From NCBI GenBank assembly GCA_902767275.1, contig CACXGY010000081.1:1-33299 (forward strand): a DNA stretch of 33,299 nucleotides, written 5' to 3'. Made by a program: the position numbers and the translations under genes. Below are positions 7,414 through 15,546 of this stretch, piece by piece. The notes below the pieces were generated by a model. That model saw only the letters and a list, made by a program, of their open reading frames with translations, was not told the origin of the DNA and did not search any database. Every line of letters begins with the position of its first letter. The stretch's first letter is position 1. The stretch is from an uncultured bacterium (GTDB lineage Bacteria; Cyanobacteriota; Vampirovibrionia; Gastranaerophilales; Gastranaerophilaceae).

Positions 7414-8808
7414 ATGGAGATAAAATTAATTTCCAATTTAAAAGAACAAGAATGCGATGTTCTTGTAGTAAATCAGTTTGAAGGAGAAAAAACAACAGAA
7501 GAAATTGCAAATAAATATGCAATAGACGAAGATAAATTTGAAGGCAAATTCGGACAAACATATCTGTTACCGACTTATGGAAAACAACTTGCAAGAAAAA
7601 TACTTGTAGTAGGGTTTGGTAAAAAAGAAGAATTTAATCCGGATAAATTAAGACAAGCAACAGGCAAAGCACTTAAAAAGGCAATGTCCATCGAAGCAAA
7701 AACAGTTGGATATGATTATAGCGGTGTTGATTTTGACTGGGCAGAACAGTTTACTTATGGCATAGGTATCGCTGATTATAAGTTTGATAAATACAAAACA
7801 AAAAAAGATTCAAAAGTTGAAACCGTATACGTTAATGCTTCTAAAGAATCAATTGAGAAAGCAGAAAAAATTGTCAAAGCAATGAAGTTCTCAAGAGATT
7901 TAGCCAATGAGCCTGCACAATATGCAACTCCGAGTAAACTTGCGGAGATTGCACAAAGTTTTGGACTTGATACAAAAATATATGATAAAGAAGAATGTGA
8001 AAAAATGGGTATGGGTGCGTATTTAGCAGTTGCAAAAGGTAGTTCTCAGCCACCGAAATTTATTCACATGAAATATACTCCTCAAAATCCTAAAAAGCGT
8101 ATAGCGATAATAGGTAAAGGTATTTGCTTTGATAGCGGCGGATTAGATATAAAACCTGCATCATCAATGTTAACAATGAAAGATGACATGTCAGGTGCTG
8201 CTTGTGTTTTAGGTGTTATGAGCGTAATAAAGGAATTTAGTCCGGAAGTAGAAGTTCACGGAATAATTGCGGCCTGCGAAAACATGCCGGGATGTTCTGC
8301 ATATAAACCCGGCGATATACTTACAGCGAAGAACGGTAAGACAATCGAGGTGGATAACACAGATGCAGAGGGAAGATTAACTTTGGCTGATGCATTATGT
8401 TATGCTGATGAACTCGGAGTTGATGAAATTATTGACCTTGCTACTCTTACAGGTGCGTGTATGGTTGCACTTGGTACTGTTGCCGCAGGTATTGTCGGTA
8501 ATAATGACGAATTGGTTAAAGATATCATTAATACTGCAAAAATATGCGGGGAAAGATATTGGGAACTTCCGATGTATGAAGAATATAAAGAAAGCCTTAA
8601 AAGTGATATCGCCGATATGCAAAATACAGGTTCTCGCTGGGGTGGGGCATCAACTGCCGGCTTATTCTTAAAAGAATTTGTGGATAAATCAAAATGGGCA
8701 CATATTGATATTGCAGGTGTCGCTTATTATGACAAACCACAAGGAGAATTTGTTAAAGGTTCAACAGGAGCAGGTGTTAGAGCCATTCTCAATTACATAC
8801 TAAAATAG
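7414..8808 (+). CDS. pepA: Leucyl aminopeptidase, M17 family
   Basis: A cytosolic two-metal aminopeptidase that removes N-terminal residues from peptides. The C-terminal catalytic domain carries the family signatures K235-GICF-D240-SGG and N315-T-D317-A-E319-G-R321-L. These supply the metal ligands and the catalytic Arg. The N-terminal 150 residues form the smaller alpha/beta domain. The length of 464 is close to the family's usual 480-500. AAAGGAG lies 8 bases before the ATG, and two TATAAT boxes precede it. A strong terminator follows directly. No sign of truncation. Confidence 0.95.
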   Translation: MEIKLISNLKEQECDVLVVNQFEGEKTTEEIANKYAIDEDKFEGKFGQTYLLPTYGKQLARKILVVGFGKKEEFNPDKLRQATGKALKKAMSIEAKTVGYDYSGVDFDWAEQFTYGIGIADYKFDKYKTKKDSKVETVYVNASKESIEKAEKIVKAMKFSRDLANEPAQYATPSKLAEIAQSFGLDTKIYDKEECEKMGMGAYLAVAKGSSQPPKFIHMKYTPQNPKKRIAIIGKGICFDSGGLDIKPASSMLTMKDDMSGAACVLGVMSVIKEFSPEVEVHGIIAACENMPGCSAYKPGDILTAKNGKTIEVDNTDAEGRLTLADALCYADELGVDEIIDLATLTGACMVALGTVAAGIVGNNDELVKDIINTAKICGERYWELPMYEEYKESLKSDIADMQNTGSRWGGASTAGLFLKEFVDKSKWAHIDIAGVAYYDKPQGEFVKGSTGAGVRAILNYILK

Positions 8809-8825
8809 AACTTTTTAATCTAAAC

Positions 8826-8866
8826 AAAAACGAGAACTTCTGAAAAGAGGTTCTCGTTTTTATTTA
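8826..8866. terminator. Bidirectional terminator between pepA and the 8879-9979 gene
   Basis: Bases 8826-8841 pair with 8846-8861 across a GAAA loop, 16 pairs with wobble positions, with A-tract and T-tract on either side. It serves the convergent genes on both strands. Confidence 0.9.
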
Positions 8867-8878
8867 GTGTTGATGAAT

Positions 8879-9979
8879 TTATGCGTTGAAACTCTTAAAT
8901 GATCTGTCTATATTTTTACTTACAATTTGTTTGACAGAATCGTATTCTGTTTTTAATGCATTGTGCTGCGAATCAATTCGAGCGAGTTGTAAATCGAGTT
9001 TAGTTTCTTTTGCATCAATATCGCTTAAGACTTTTTCATATTTAGCCGATGCTTTTGCAATCAATTCTGTGTTTGAAACTTCCTGTAATTCGGTATCAGT
9101 TGCGACACTGGATTCTGCAAAAATGTTTACTTTGTTTTGATTAAATAATGTACTTTCTTTTGTAAATTTAAAGAGTTGAACTTCGCCGCTGTTTAACTTA
9201 TCTGTCAACCAATCTCTGTCAGTAGCATTTTGTGCACTGATAGGACAGAAACCTCTGCCTGTTATAATATTATCGTTATCATCTTTATAACCGATTATTT
9301 GGTAATAAATTGCTTTCCAGTAATCGTGATTACCGTCTTTTTTCATTTGTGCGATGTATTCATCGTCTTCATTAATATCTATTCTTGCCGAATATAAATA
9401 ATTCTTTGCAACTGTTAATAAGAAATCTTGTTCTGACGGCATTTCAGAATAGTATTGAGTTCTCCAATAACTTTCTTTGCCATCATCTTTTAATGCTTGA
9501 ATGATTGCATCATCACTCAAATTACGTTTTTCATCATCATTTACATATACTCTTTCTCTTGCTACAGTAACCAAATACTGTTTTAATTTTTCTTCATCAG
9601 AAAGACTTGTATTTGATTTAATGGCATCACGAACTGAATCAGAATGATGCGGATCAAAACCGAGTTTTGATGCAACTTGTTCAGGTAAATAAATTTGACC
9701 TGTAGAAGAATTTGTAATTGTATACAAAGAGTGTAATGCTCCTGTATTTGCCATAATCATATTTGTATAGGTAATATCTTGGAATTCTTTACCGCTTGTT
9801 GTAACAACAGCCATTTGTAATTTTGTAGAATCCAAAGCGTCTTCATATTCCTCAAAAGCATTGTTTTTGAGGTTTACTAAATCAAGTTTAGAGTATTGTA
9901 GTCCCTGTGCTTGGAACTCCAAGTCATGCATTCTTGATGTTAATGACAGCAAACGTGCCTGTGACGCTGACATACCCAT
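8879..9979 (-). CDS. Coiled-coil protein with conserved ends, MGxSxSQARLL family (paralogue of 31141-33087)
   Basis: 366 residues, with AAGGAGA before the ATG. Residues 1-55 (start MGMSASQARLLSLTSRMH) and about 256-366 (WLTDKLNSGE..., then a long helical tail ending SFKSFNA) match the ends of the protein from 31141-33087. The central part does not. Between them lies an internal duplication: residues about 136-178 and 187-227 both run L-x-TVA...Y...DD...ALK/MKKDG...YW...YY. No signal peptide or membrane segment is seen. The layout of conserved terminal helices around a variable centre resembles flagellin-type and other axial proteins, but no homology to flagellin is claimed. I recall this N-terminus from Gastranaerophilales proteins, unchecked. 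A sigma-28-like element lies upstream. Confidence 0.8.
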   Translation of the reverse strand: MGMSASQARLLSLTSRMHDLEFQAQGLQYSKLDLVNLKNNAFEEYEDALDSTKLQMAVVTTSGKEFQDITYTNMIMANTGALHSLYTITNSSTGQIYLPEQVASKLGFDPHHSDSVRDAIKSNTSLSDEEKLKQYLVTVARERVYVNDDEKRNLSDDAIIQALKDDGKESYWRTQYYSEMPSEQDFLLTVAKNYLYSARIDINEDDEYIAQMKKDGNHDYWKAIYYQIIGYKDDNDNIITGRGFCPISAQNATDRDWLTDKLNSGEVQLFKFTKESTLFNQNKVNIFAESSVATDTELQEVSNTELIAKASAKYEKVLSDIDAKETKLDLQLARIDSQHNALKTEYDSVKQIVSKNIDRSFKSFNA

Positions 9980-10014
9980 AATGTAGTCTCCTTAGATTTA
10001 TTCCCTTTGCATGT

Positions 10015-10043
10015 GTTTACGGCTCTTTAAGGCTTAATCTTTA
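10015..10043 (-). promoter_or_regulatory. Sigma-28-like promoter element upstream of the 8879-9979 gene
   Basis: On the minus strand TAAAGATT (10043-10036) is followed after 12 bases by GCCGTAAAC (10023-10015), 35 bases before the ATG. The sigma-28 consensus is TAAAGTTT-N11-GCCGATAA. The same element with the same spacing precedes the paralogue at 31141. Confidence 0.55.
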
Positions 10044-10123
10044 ATTTTTAAGGTAATATTGTTACAAAAGTTTACACTTTTTTTGACAGAAAAATATTTT
10101 ACAAAACAAATGAGGGGTATTTG

Positions 10124-11431
10124 TTATCTAAATAAAATTACTCCTATAAGAGCAAACAAAATCAAAGAAATATTATAGTGTAAAAATGTCGGAATACACG
10201 TATCCCAAATATGATTATGTTGACCGTCAACATTCAATCCTGAGGTTGGACCTAGAGTTGTATCAGAAGCAGGAGAGCCTGCATCTCCCAAAGCGGCGGC
10301 GGCAGCAAGTACAATGACAGTCTGTCCGACATTAAATCCCATTTTTATAAAAACAGGAATAAATACAACTGCTAAAATCGGAATCGTACCAAATGAGGTT
10401 CCGATTCCCATAGTTATTATTAATCCTACAAATAACATTATAAATGCAGTGACAATATGACTTTCAGGTAAAACAGACGTTACTGTATTTACGAAGGCTT
10501 CAATACCGCCTGTAGATTTTAGAACTGTTGCGAATCCTGATGCAACAAGCATAATAAATGCGACATAACCCATTAGATATATACCTTCATCCATCAGTTT
10601 ATCCATTTTAGAGTGTTTTACCGCACCGAGGGAGAATATTATACCTAATCCGCATAATGCACCAAGAGGAAGTGAATGAGTTATTATTTGCACTCCAAAT
10701 GTAATTAATGCGGCAAGTATTGTTATATAATGTTTATAATTCAGTTTAGAATTTTTAGGTAAATCGTCTTTCACATATATATCTTTGTATTCTCGAGGTT
10801 TTTTGTATGAAATAAAAATAGCGACCAATAACCCGAAAAGCATTCCAAATCCGAGAATCCATGTATATTTCCAAACATCAGTTTTTGCCATAATCATTCC
10901 GTTTTGTACCATATTTTCAGCAATCAAATTTTGAAATATAAGCCCAAATCCTGCAGGAATAGCAATATATGGCATCTTTAAACCGAATGCCAGCACACAA
11001 GAAATTGCCCTTCTATCTATTTTCATTATATTCATTGTATGCAAAAGCGGCGGTATTAAAATGGGTATAAACGCTATATGAATTGGAATTATATTCTGTG
11101 ATGCCATTGATATAAGAATAAGAATTGTGAACAAAATACGTTTCTTTCCATTCACAAATTTTATTATTCCTTCAGATAATATATCGGTTAAACCGGTGTG
11201 ATTCATTGCTGCCGCAAACGCCCCTAATAAAATATAACTTAGTGCTGTTTCGGAATTCCCACCCATTCCTGATATAAATGTATTCATTATGTTAGTTATA
11301 TTCATTCCGGAAATTAGTCCGGCAAGAATTGTTGATACAATTATAGATAACAGAACATTTATTCTGCATAAACATAATATGAACAAAAATATAATTGATA
11401 TTATAACAGGGTTAAAGAAAATATCTGTCAT
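10124..11431 (-). CDS. Na+/H+ antiporter family (NhaC-like) membrane transporter
   Basis: 435 residues with about ten or more hydrophobic segments. It resembles the NhaC-type antiporter families of the ion-transporter superfamily, with an N-terminal half (SGMGGNSETALSYILLGAF, then ASQNIIPIHIAFIPILIPPLL) and a second half containing GIGTSFGTIPILAVVFIPVF and ALGDAGSPASDTTLGPTSGL. Some members with this layout are thought to carry amino acids, so the substrate is open. The ATG overlaps the TAA of the upstream 101-residue gene by one base (TAATG), which indicates translational coupling. It is the last gene of a four-gene operon running leftwards from about 13230. Confidence 0.85.
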   Translation of the reverse strand: MTDIFFNPVIISIIFLFILCLCRINVLLSIIVSTILAGLISGMNITNIMNTFISGMGGNSETALSYILLGAFAAAMNHTGLTDILSEGIIKFVNGKKRILFTILILISMASQNIIPIHIAFIPILIPPLLHTMNIMKIDRRAISCVLAFGLKMPYIAIPAGFGLIFQNLIAENMVQNGMIMAKTDVWKYTWILGFGMLFGLLVAIFISYKKPREYKDIYVKDDLPKNSKLNYKHYITILAALITFGVQIITHSLPLGALCGLGIIFSLGAVKHSKMDKLMDEGIYLMGYVAFIMLVASGFATVLKSTGGIEAFVNTVTSVLPESHIVTAFIMLFVGLIITMGIGTSFGTIPILAVVFIPVFIKMGFNVGQTVIVLAAAAALGDAGSPASDTTLGPTSGLNVDGQHNHIWDTCIPTFLHYNISLILFALIGVILFR

Positions 11432-11736
11432 TATGATTGCTCTAATTTTTCAATAATTTCTAAAGAAACTTCTTTTTGAAGTTCAAACGGCATAATCTTA
11501 AGATATTGAAAAGCATCCGCAAGTTCTTTATCTTTGTCATACCAACGTTTACAAAAGTAATTAAATGCTTCTTCTAATTTATTTTGCGGAATATGTATGT
11601 TAAAATCGTGAGCCTTTCTGATAATTAACTTTGCACATTCAATTTGTCGTTCGGAAGGAGCATCGTGCATAAGACTAACTGCCAAACTCATTGTAGGATC
11701 AATATCATACCAGCGTTGTTTTAAATTACTTTCCAT
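11431..11736 (-). CDS. Small protein of unknown function in the TPR-antiporter operon
   Basis: 101 residues from the ATG at 11736. A TTG at 11772 would give 113 residues, and neither start has a clear ribosome-binding site. It is soluble and helical, with RWYDIDPTMSLAVSLMHDAP near the start and FCKRWYDKDKELADAFQYLK in the second half. The two RWYD-D segments hint at an internal repeat. Its TAA overlaps the antiporter ATG by one base, and the TPR gene ends 44 bases upstream of the ATG. I do not recognise the family. The tight coupling suggests expression with the transporter. Confidence 0.7.
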   Translation of the reverse strand: MESNLKQRWYDIDPTMSLAVSLMHDAPSERQIECAKLIIRKAHDFNIHIPQNKLEEAFNYFCKRWYDKDKELADAFQYLKIMPFELQKEVSLEIIEKLEQS

Positions 11737-11780
11737 AGTATTAAGGATAAGACATTTTGAAATTGATGTCAATATTTTAG

Positions 11781-12365
11781 TTATATCGACATCAATTCAT
11801 TAAGAGTCTTTTTCGCCGGATAATAATCAGGATTAATTTTTATACAATTTTCTGCAGCACGTTTTGCATTTGTAAAATCTTTCATATACAGATAATATTC
11901 AACAAATAAATAGTGAAGTTCTACATCATTATAATATTGGTTTAAACTTCTGTCTAAAAACATTTTTGCCTGATAAGGATAATCATTTTTGAGTAAAACT
12001 CTGCCCAGAAACTTGTAACTTTCAGAATTTATTTCTTGAAATATATCTGCTTCGTTTAGAATACATTGTATATATTCTTTTTTATTTGCTTTGAATAACA
12101 TAGAAATATCTATTTCCAAAAAATTTCTGATTTGAAAATATGTAGGATATTCTTTTAGTTTACCTTGCATTATGGGTATGAGTTTCAAAACCCAATCAGC
12201 ACGGACTGAATCAATTTGTTCAGAGAGTTTCTCTGCTTCTTCTAAATTATCTGTCATTATTAGAGCGTAAATATATTCAATTAAATAATTATTATTTTTA
12301 AAATAATCTATACACTCTTTTACTTTTCCGTTTTCTAATAAATTTAAAGCCTCAATATAATTCAT
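11781..12365 (-). CDS. Cytosolic TPR-like protein
   Basis: 194 residues, all helical, without signal peptide. The C-terminal part reads as tetratricopeptide-like helix pairs: YKFLGRVLLKNDYPYQAKMFLDRSL, then LHYLFVEYYLYMKDFTNAKRAAENCIKINPDYYPAKKTL. The second closely follows the TPR pattern with the A20-type Ala and P32-type Pro. The N-terminal part (EALNLLENGKVKECIDYFKNNN) could be a further degenerate unit. Its ATG lies one base after the stop of the upstream secreted TPR gene, so the two are surely co-translated. It is probably a scaffold for protein contacts; partner unknown. Confidence 0.75.
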   Translation of the reverse strand: MNYIEALNLLENGKVKECIDYFKNNNYLIEYIYALIMTDNLEEAEKLSEQIDSVRADWVLKLIPIMQGKLKEYPTYFQIRNFLEIDISMLFKANKKEYIQCILNEADIFQEINSESYKFLGRVLLKNDYPYQAKMFLDRSLNQYYNDVELHYLFVEYYLYMKDFTNAKRAAENCIKINPDYYPAKKTLNELMSI

Positions 12366-12366
12366 A

Positions 12367-13230
12367 TTAATAACCGTTATTGCCGTTTCCTGAAGAAAAG
12401 TTTGGCATCATTTGATTCATAAGCATCATTTGCATAACCTGCGGATCAACTTTACCTCCGTTATTCAAATATGGAAGCATTTGCATCATATTCATATTGT
12501 TTCCGCCATTGTTTCCGTTCATCATCATTAGCATAGAATTCAATTGCTGGGTTCTTGCATCTATTGGAACATTATTATTCCCCATTCCTCCTGTCAAACC
12601 TGCTGCTCCGTTTTGAAGTAACCCTGCTTTTTGAAGGATTCTGATTGCATTTACAATATCATCGTTTGTAGGTTCGGCATTATGATTAGTTTGAGTTTGT
12701 TTTGCATAATCACTCGCTTTTATAACCTGAGTAGTTTTTATCGAATTTACATTTTGTGTATCATTATTTTTAACTTGTTCTGTTTTTACAATATTATCTT
12801 CGTATTTTGCTTTTAGTTCTTCAGGGGATAATTTTTCATTTGAAAAAGATTCAGTTGCTCTGATATCTTCTTCTATATCATCAAGTTGTGATTCTATAGC
12901 GGTTACTTTTTTCTCCCCAAGATTATTTTTACCTTGTTTCGCAAGTTTTACAAGAGTAGAATCCGAGTTTAAATTTATAACCTTGTTATAGTTTTGCACA
13001 GCAAGTATTTTTTTGCCTTGCTGTGTATAGGCAAGTCCCAAATAATAATACCCTATAGCAGTTGTAGGATCATCTTTTACTACTGATTTCATTATTTCTA
13101 CACAGTTAGAATAGTTGCCGTTTTTATATGCTTCAATTCCTGATATGATATCTGTATTGGAAGCCATAGCAATATTACTACTCAAAATAAATATAAATAA
13201 TAAGAATATTTTTTTTATCGTACTCACCAT
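12367..13230 (-). CDS. Exported TPR protein with Met/Asn/Gly-rich tail
   Basis: 287 residues from the ATG at 13230; a GTG at 13236 is also possible, and neither has a strong ribosome-binding site. A signal peptide covers about residues 1-24 (IKKIFLLFIFILSSNIAMAS). Two TPR-like units follow: GIEAYKNGNYSNCVEIMKSVV and AIGYYYLGLAYTQQGKKILAVQNYNKVINLN. A charged helical stretch and a Gln/Asn/Thr-rich linker lead to a tail of about 80 residues. The tail is dominated by Met, Asn and Gly (for example MLMMMNGNNGGNNMNMMQM), which is unusual. It heads the operon with a second TPR protein, a small unknown and an NhaC-like antiporter. Confidence 0.8.
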   Translation of the reverse strand: MVSTIKKIFLLFIFILSSNIAMASNTDIISGIEAYKNGNYSNCVEIMKSVVKDDPTTAIGYYYLGLAYTQQGKKILAVQNYNKVINLNSDSTLVKLAKQGKNNLGEKKVTAIESQLDDIEEDIRATESFSNEKLSPEELKAKYEDNIVKTEQVKNNDTQNVNSIKTTQVIKASDYAKQTQTNHNAEPTNDDIVNAIRILQKAGLLQNGAAGLTGGMGNNNVPIDARTQQLNSMLMMMNGNNGGNNMNMMQMLPYLNNGGKVDPQVMQMMLMNQMMPNFSSGNGNNGY

Positions 13231-13327
13231 ATTCACTTTTTAATGATATATTTAAAGATTTCAACCAATTATATTATAACCCATTTTTATGATTATTTCT
13301 TAATTTATTTGGTCGATTTAAAAAGGA

Positions 13328-13350
13328 AAACGGTACACAAGGTACCGTTT
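13328..13350 (-). terminator. Terminator after the 13376-15325 gene
   Basis: AAACGGTAC at 13328-13336 and GTACCGTTT at 13342-13350 form a perfect 9-base stem with a 5-base loop. On the minus strand it is followed by a T-rich run (TCCTTTTT). It separates the 649-residue gene from the TPR operon. Confidence 0.8.
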
Positions 13351-13375
13351 GAATGTTTTTATGTCTGTTATTAAA

Positions 13376-15325
13376 TTATTGTCTTTCAACTGCTCCGGGA
13401 ATTTCTTCTCCGGGATATAGCATGATTTCAGGTTTTCTTAGTGTTCCCATATACATATCATTCGGGAAATATCTTTGTCCTGATTCTATTTTATGATATG
13501 TAACTTTTGATCCAAGCGTAACTTTTATTGCTCGGCTTCCGTCTTGAAGAATTACTCCGGTTCCGTAACTAGAAATCATGTATGGATCTTCTCCGTCTTT
13601 TGGATTATCTTTGTATACAAATGAAGCACCAAAGCCTTTGCCTATCCATTTGTTTTCAGGGATTTCTTGTGCATCAACAAGTGCTAATTGTCTGTCTATT
13701 TGTGCTTTACGAGCATAGATAGGTCTTAAAGTCTCAACGTTTTCTCTTTCCATTTGGTAACCGTATTTGATAATTTTTCCTTTTTTGTCACGTTGATCAG
13801 AGGTTAATTCTTTTATTCTAGCATTAAGTTTTGCACTTTCATCTCTTAATGCTGCTGTAGTTGGCGGAGTATCCGCAGGCTTCAGTTCAGTTTTGACTTC
13901 TTTTTCAGCAACTGACGGTTCGGTTGCCGAAGTTAGTTCTGTCACTGCTGACGGAGTTGGTTTGCTCTGAGCCTTTGTAGCATCTTCTACAGGAACAGTT
14001 CCGTTACCAAATGCGGCTGCAAAGAGTTCAGGATGTTCTTTTGCTACTTGTAAGGTTGCATCATTATATATTCGTCCTACTTGTGTTGCGGACATACCTT
14101 TGAATGGGTCATTGTTTGAAGCAGGTTCTTCTTTTTTTGTTGCCGGTGTTGGTTGTTCAGGTTTAACTTTTTCTGTTACAACAGGCTTTTCAACTGCAGC
14201 AGGTTGTGCCTGTGTTAATACTGCAGGTGGTTCGGATTCTTCTATTGGATTTCTTTTCATTTCTATAACAGGAACCGAATCCATAGGTTTATCCGTTAAT
14301 GGTGCATCATATTTTGGATCAGGATCAACTGCTGGCTTTGGCTTATGTATTTCTGTTGCAATTTCCGCATAATCACGTTTATAATTTTCAATAATTTGTT
14401 CGTCAGTTAATCCTCTCATTCGTTCTCGACGCATATATGCTTTCGGAATGCCGTCAGACGTTGTATCTTCAGGATTAAATCTTTGTTCTGCGGTAATAGC
14501 CCAGGTGTCAAAGGCTTGTTTTTCTTCTGAATCAGGTGAAGAATTTTTATATTCATCACTTGATGTAACTTCTCTTTGTATTTTATAAAATTCTTCTTGT
14601 GTCATAGTTGAAACATCAACATTTTTATATGATTCAAAAACAGAAGGTGTTACAACAGGCTCAGCGGTATCCTCAGATACTTCTTTAGGACTATCCGCTG
14701 TTTTCGGAGTTGTTGCTTCGACTGTAGGAATATCAACATGAATATCCGGAACTTTTGTGTCAAACGGGTTTGGAGTATTTACAACGGAAACACCTTTTGT
14801 GTTAAGATCTGATAATCTTGCTGCTGGAATGTTAGTAGTAGTAACAGTTTCTGTATTCGGATCTGTTGGAGCAGGTTCATTTTCAACAACTGAAGGAGTT
14901 TCTGCGGCTAATTGATCCGCATTATGTGCTACTGTATCGGCTACTCTTAAGGTATCTGAATTTCCTTGTACCGGTTTACCGCTTATTTTATATCCGCCTG
15001 CTTCTGCAAGTCGTGTTAATTCTTCTTTTGTATAATAAATGCTTTCTCCCAAACGAACTCTGTTTATATTACGATTGTCGCCACGTTCTTTGTGAATTTG
15101 AACAAGTTCATTGTACATATTTTTAGTATCCGGTTTGCCGTTTTCGTTTGTATTGACAAATACACCTGCTTCATTATCAGATAATGTAATATCGTTTGTC
15201 GAGTTTCCGCTAAAAAAGTCATCTAATGCTTGAACAAGACCTTCTCCTTTTTTATTTATACTAATTTTGCATTGTCCGCCGTCTTGAATACTGTTCCATT
15301 GAGAACGGGTAATTTTGTCAGTCAT
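13376..15325 (-). CDS. 649-residue protein with small folded ends and long Pro/Thr/Glu-rich linkers
   Basis: GAGGAT lies just upstream of the ATG. Residues 1 to about 115 look folded (LVQALDDFFSGNSTNDITLSDNEAG and a KEELTRLAEAGGYKI helix), with Asp/Asn-rich turns that could bind calcium. From about 120 to 490 the chain is mostly low complexity, rich in Pro, Thr, Val, Glu and Ala. Small helical islands interrupt it, such as MTQEEFYKIQREVTSSDEYK and MRRERMRGLTDEQIIENYKR. The last ~140 residues are folded again: a coiled coil (LRDESAKLNARIKELTSDQR) and a beta-rich end with GTGVILQDGSRAIKVTLGSK and IMLYPGEEIPGAVERQ. There is no signal peptide. It resembles a tethering or surface-type protein by composition only; family not recognised. 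Confidence 0.75.
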   Translation of the reverse strand: MTDKITRSQWNSIQDGGQCKISINKKGEGLVQALDDFFSGNSTNDITLSDNEAGVFVNTNENGKPDTKNMYNELVQIHKERGDNRNINRVRLGESIYYTKEELTRLAEAGGYKISGKPVQGNSDTLRVADTVAHNADQLAAETPSVVENEPAPTDPNTETVTTTNIPAARLSDLNTKGVSVVNTPNPFDTKVPDIHVDIPTVEATTPKTADSPKEVSEDTAEPVVTPSVFESYKNVDVSTMTQEEFYKIQREVTSSDEYKNSSPDSEEKQAFDTWAITAEQRFNPEDTTSDGIPKAYMRRERMRGLTDEQIIENYKRDYAEIATEIHKPKPAVDPDPKYDAPLTDKPMDSVPVIEMKRNPIEESEPPAVLTQAQPAAVEKPVVTEKVKPEQPTPATKKEEPASNNDPFKGMSATQVGRIYNDATLQVAKEHPELFAAAFGNGTVPVEDATKAQSKPTPSAVTELTSATEPSVAEKEVKTELKPADTPPTTAALRDESAKLNARIKELTSDQRDKKGKIIKYGYQMERENVETLRPIYARKAQIDRQLALVDAQEIPENKWIGKGFGASFVYKDNPKDGEDPYMISSYGTGVILQDGSRAIKVTLGSKVTYHKIESGQRYFPNDMYMGTLRKPEIMLYPGEEIPGAVERQ

Positions 15326-15497
15326 AATAAATCCTCATCGTTCAACTACTCTTCATGAATATAAAGTCTTTTAAAAAATGCTAATTTCAAAACAAAAAAA
15401 ACATGTTTACAAAAGTTAATGTTTATTTGTTTAATTGTTAAACCCTTCCTTTTATTATTTATAAACGCATTATTTCGTTAAGTTTATTAACAATTCT

Positions 15498-15526
15498 TTG
15501 CTAAAAAAACTAGTTTTTGATATGAT
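15498..15526 (+). promoter_or_regulatory. Promoter for the glycosyltransferase-apt operon
   Basis: TTGCTA at 15498-15503 and TATGAT at 15521-15526 are spaced by exactly 17 bases. They lie 20 bases before the ATG at 15547, which has GGGGAG as ribosome-binding site. Confidence 0.6.
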
Positions 15527-15546
15527 TTCTCTGTATTGGGGAGTTT

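Noticed and set aside
8390-8671. Plus-strand frame of 93 codons inside pepA
   Set aside because: Out of frame within conserved M17 catalytic sequence, no ribosome-binding site.
8879-9979. Direct call of the protein as flagellin
   Set aside because: The layout is similar but no flagellin sequence signature is present, so only an architectural likeness is stated.
14100-14372. Plus-strand frame of 90 codons opposite the 649-residue gene
   Set aside because: It is the antisense of a Pro/Thr/Ala-rich linker, has no ribosome-binding site and gives a low-complexity product.
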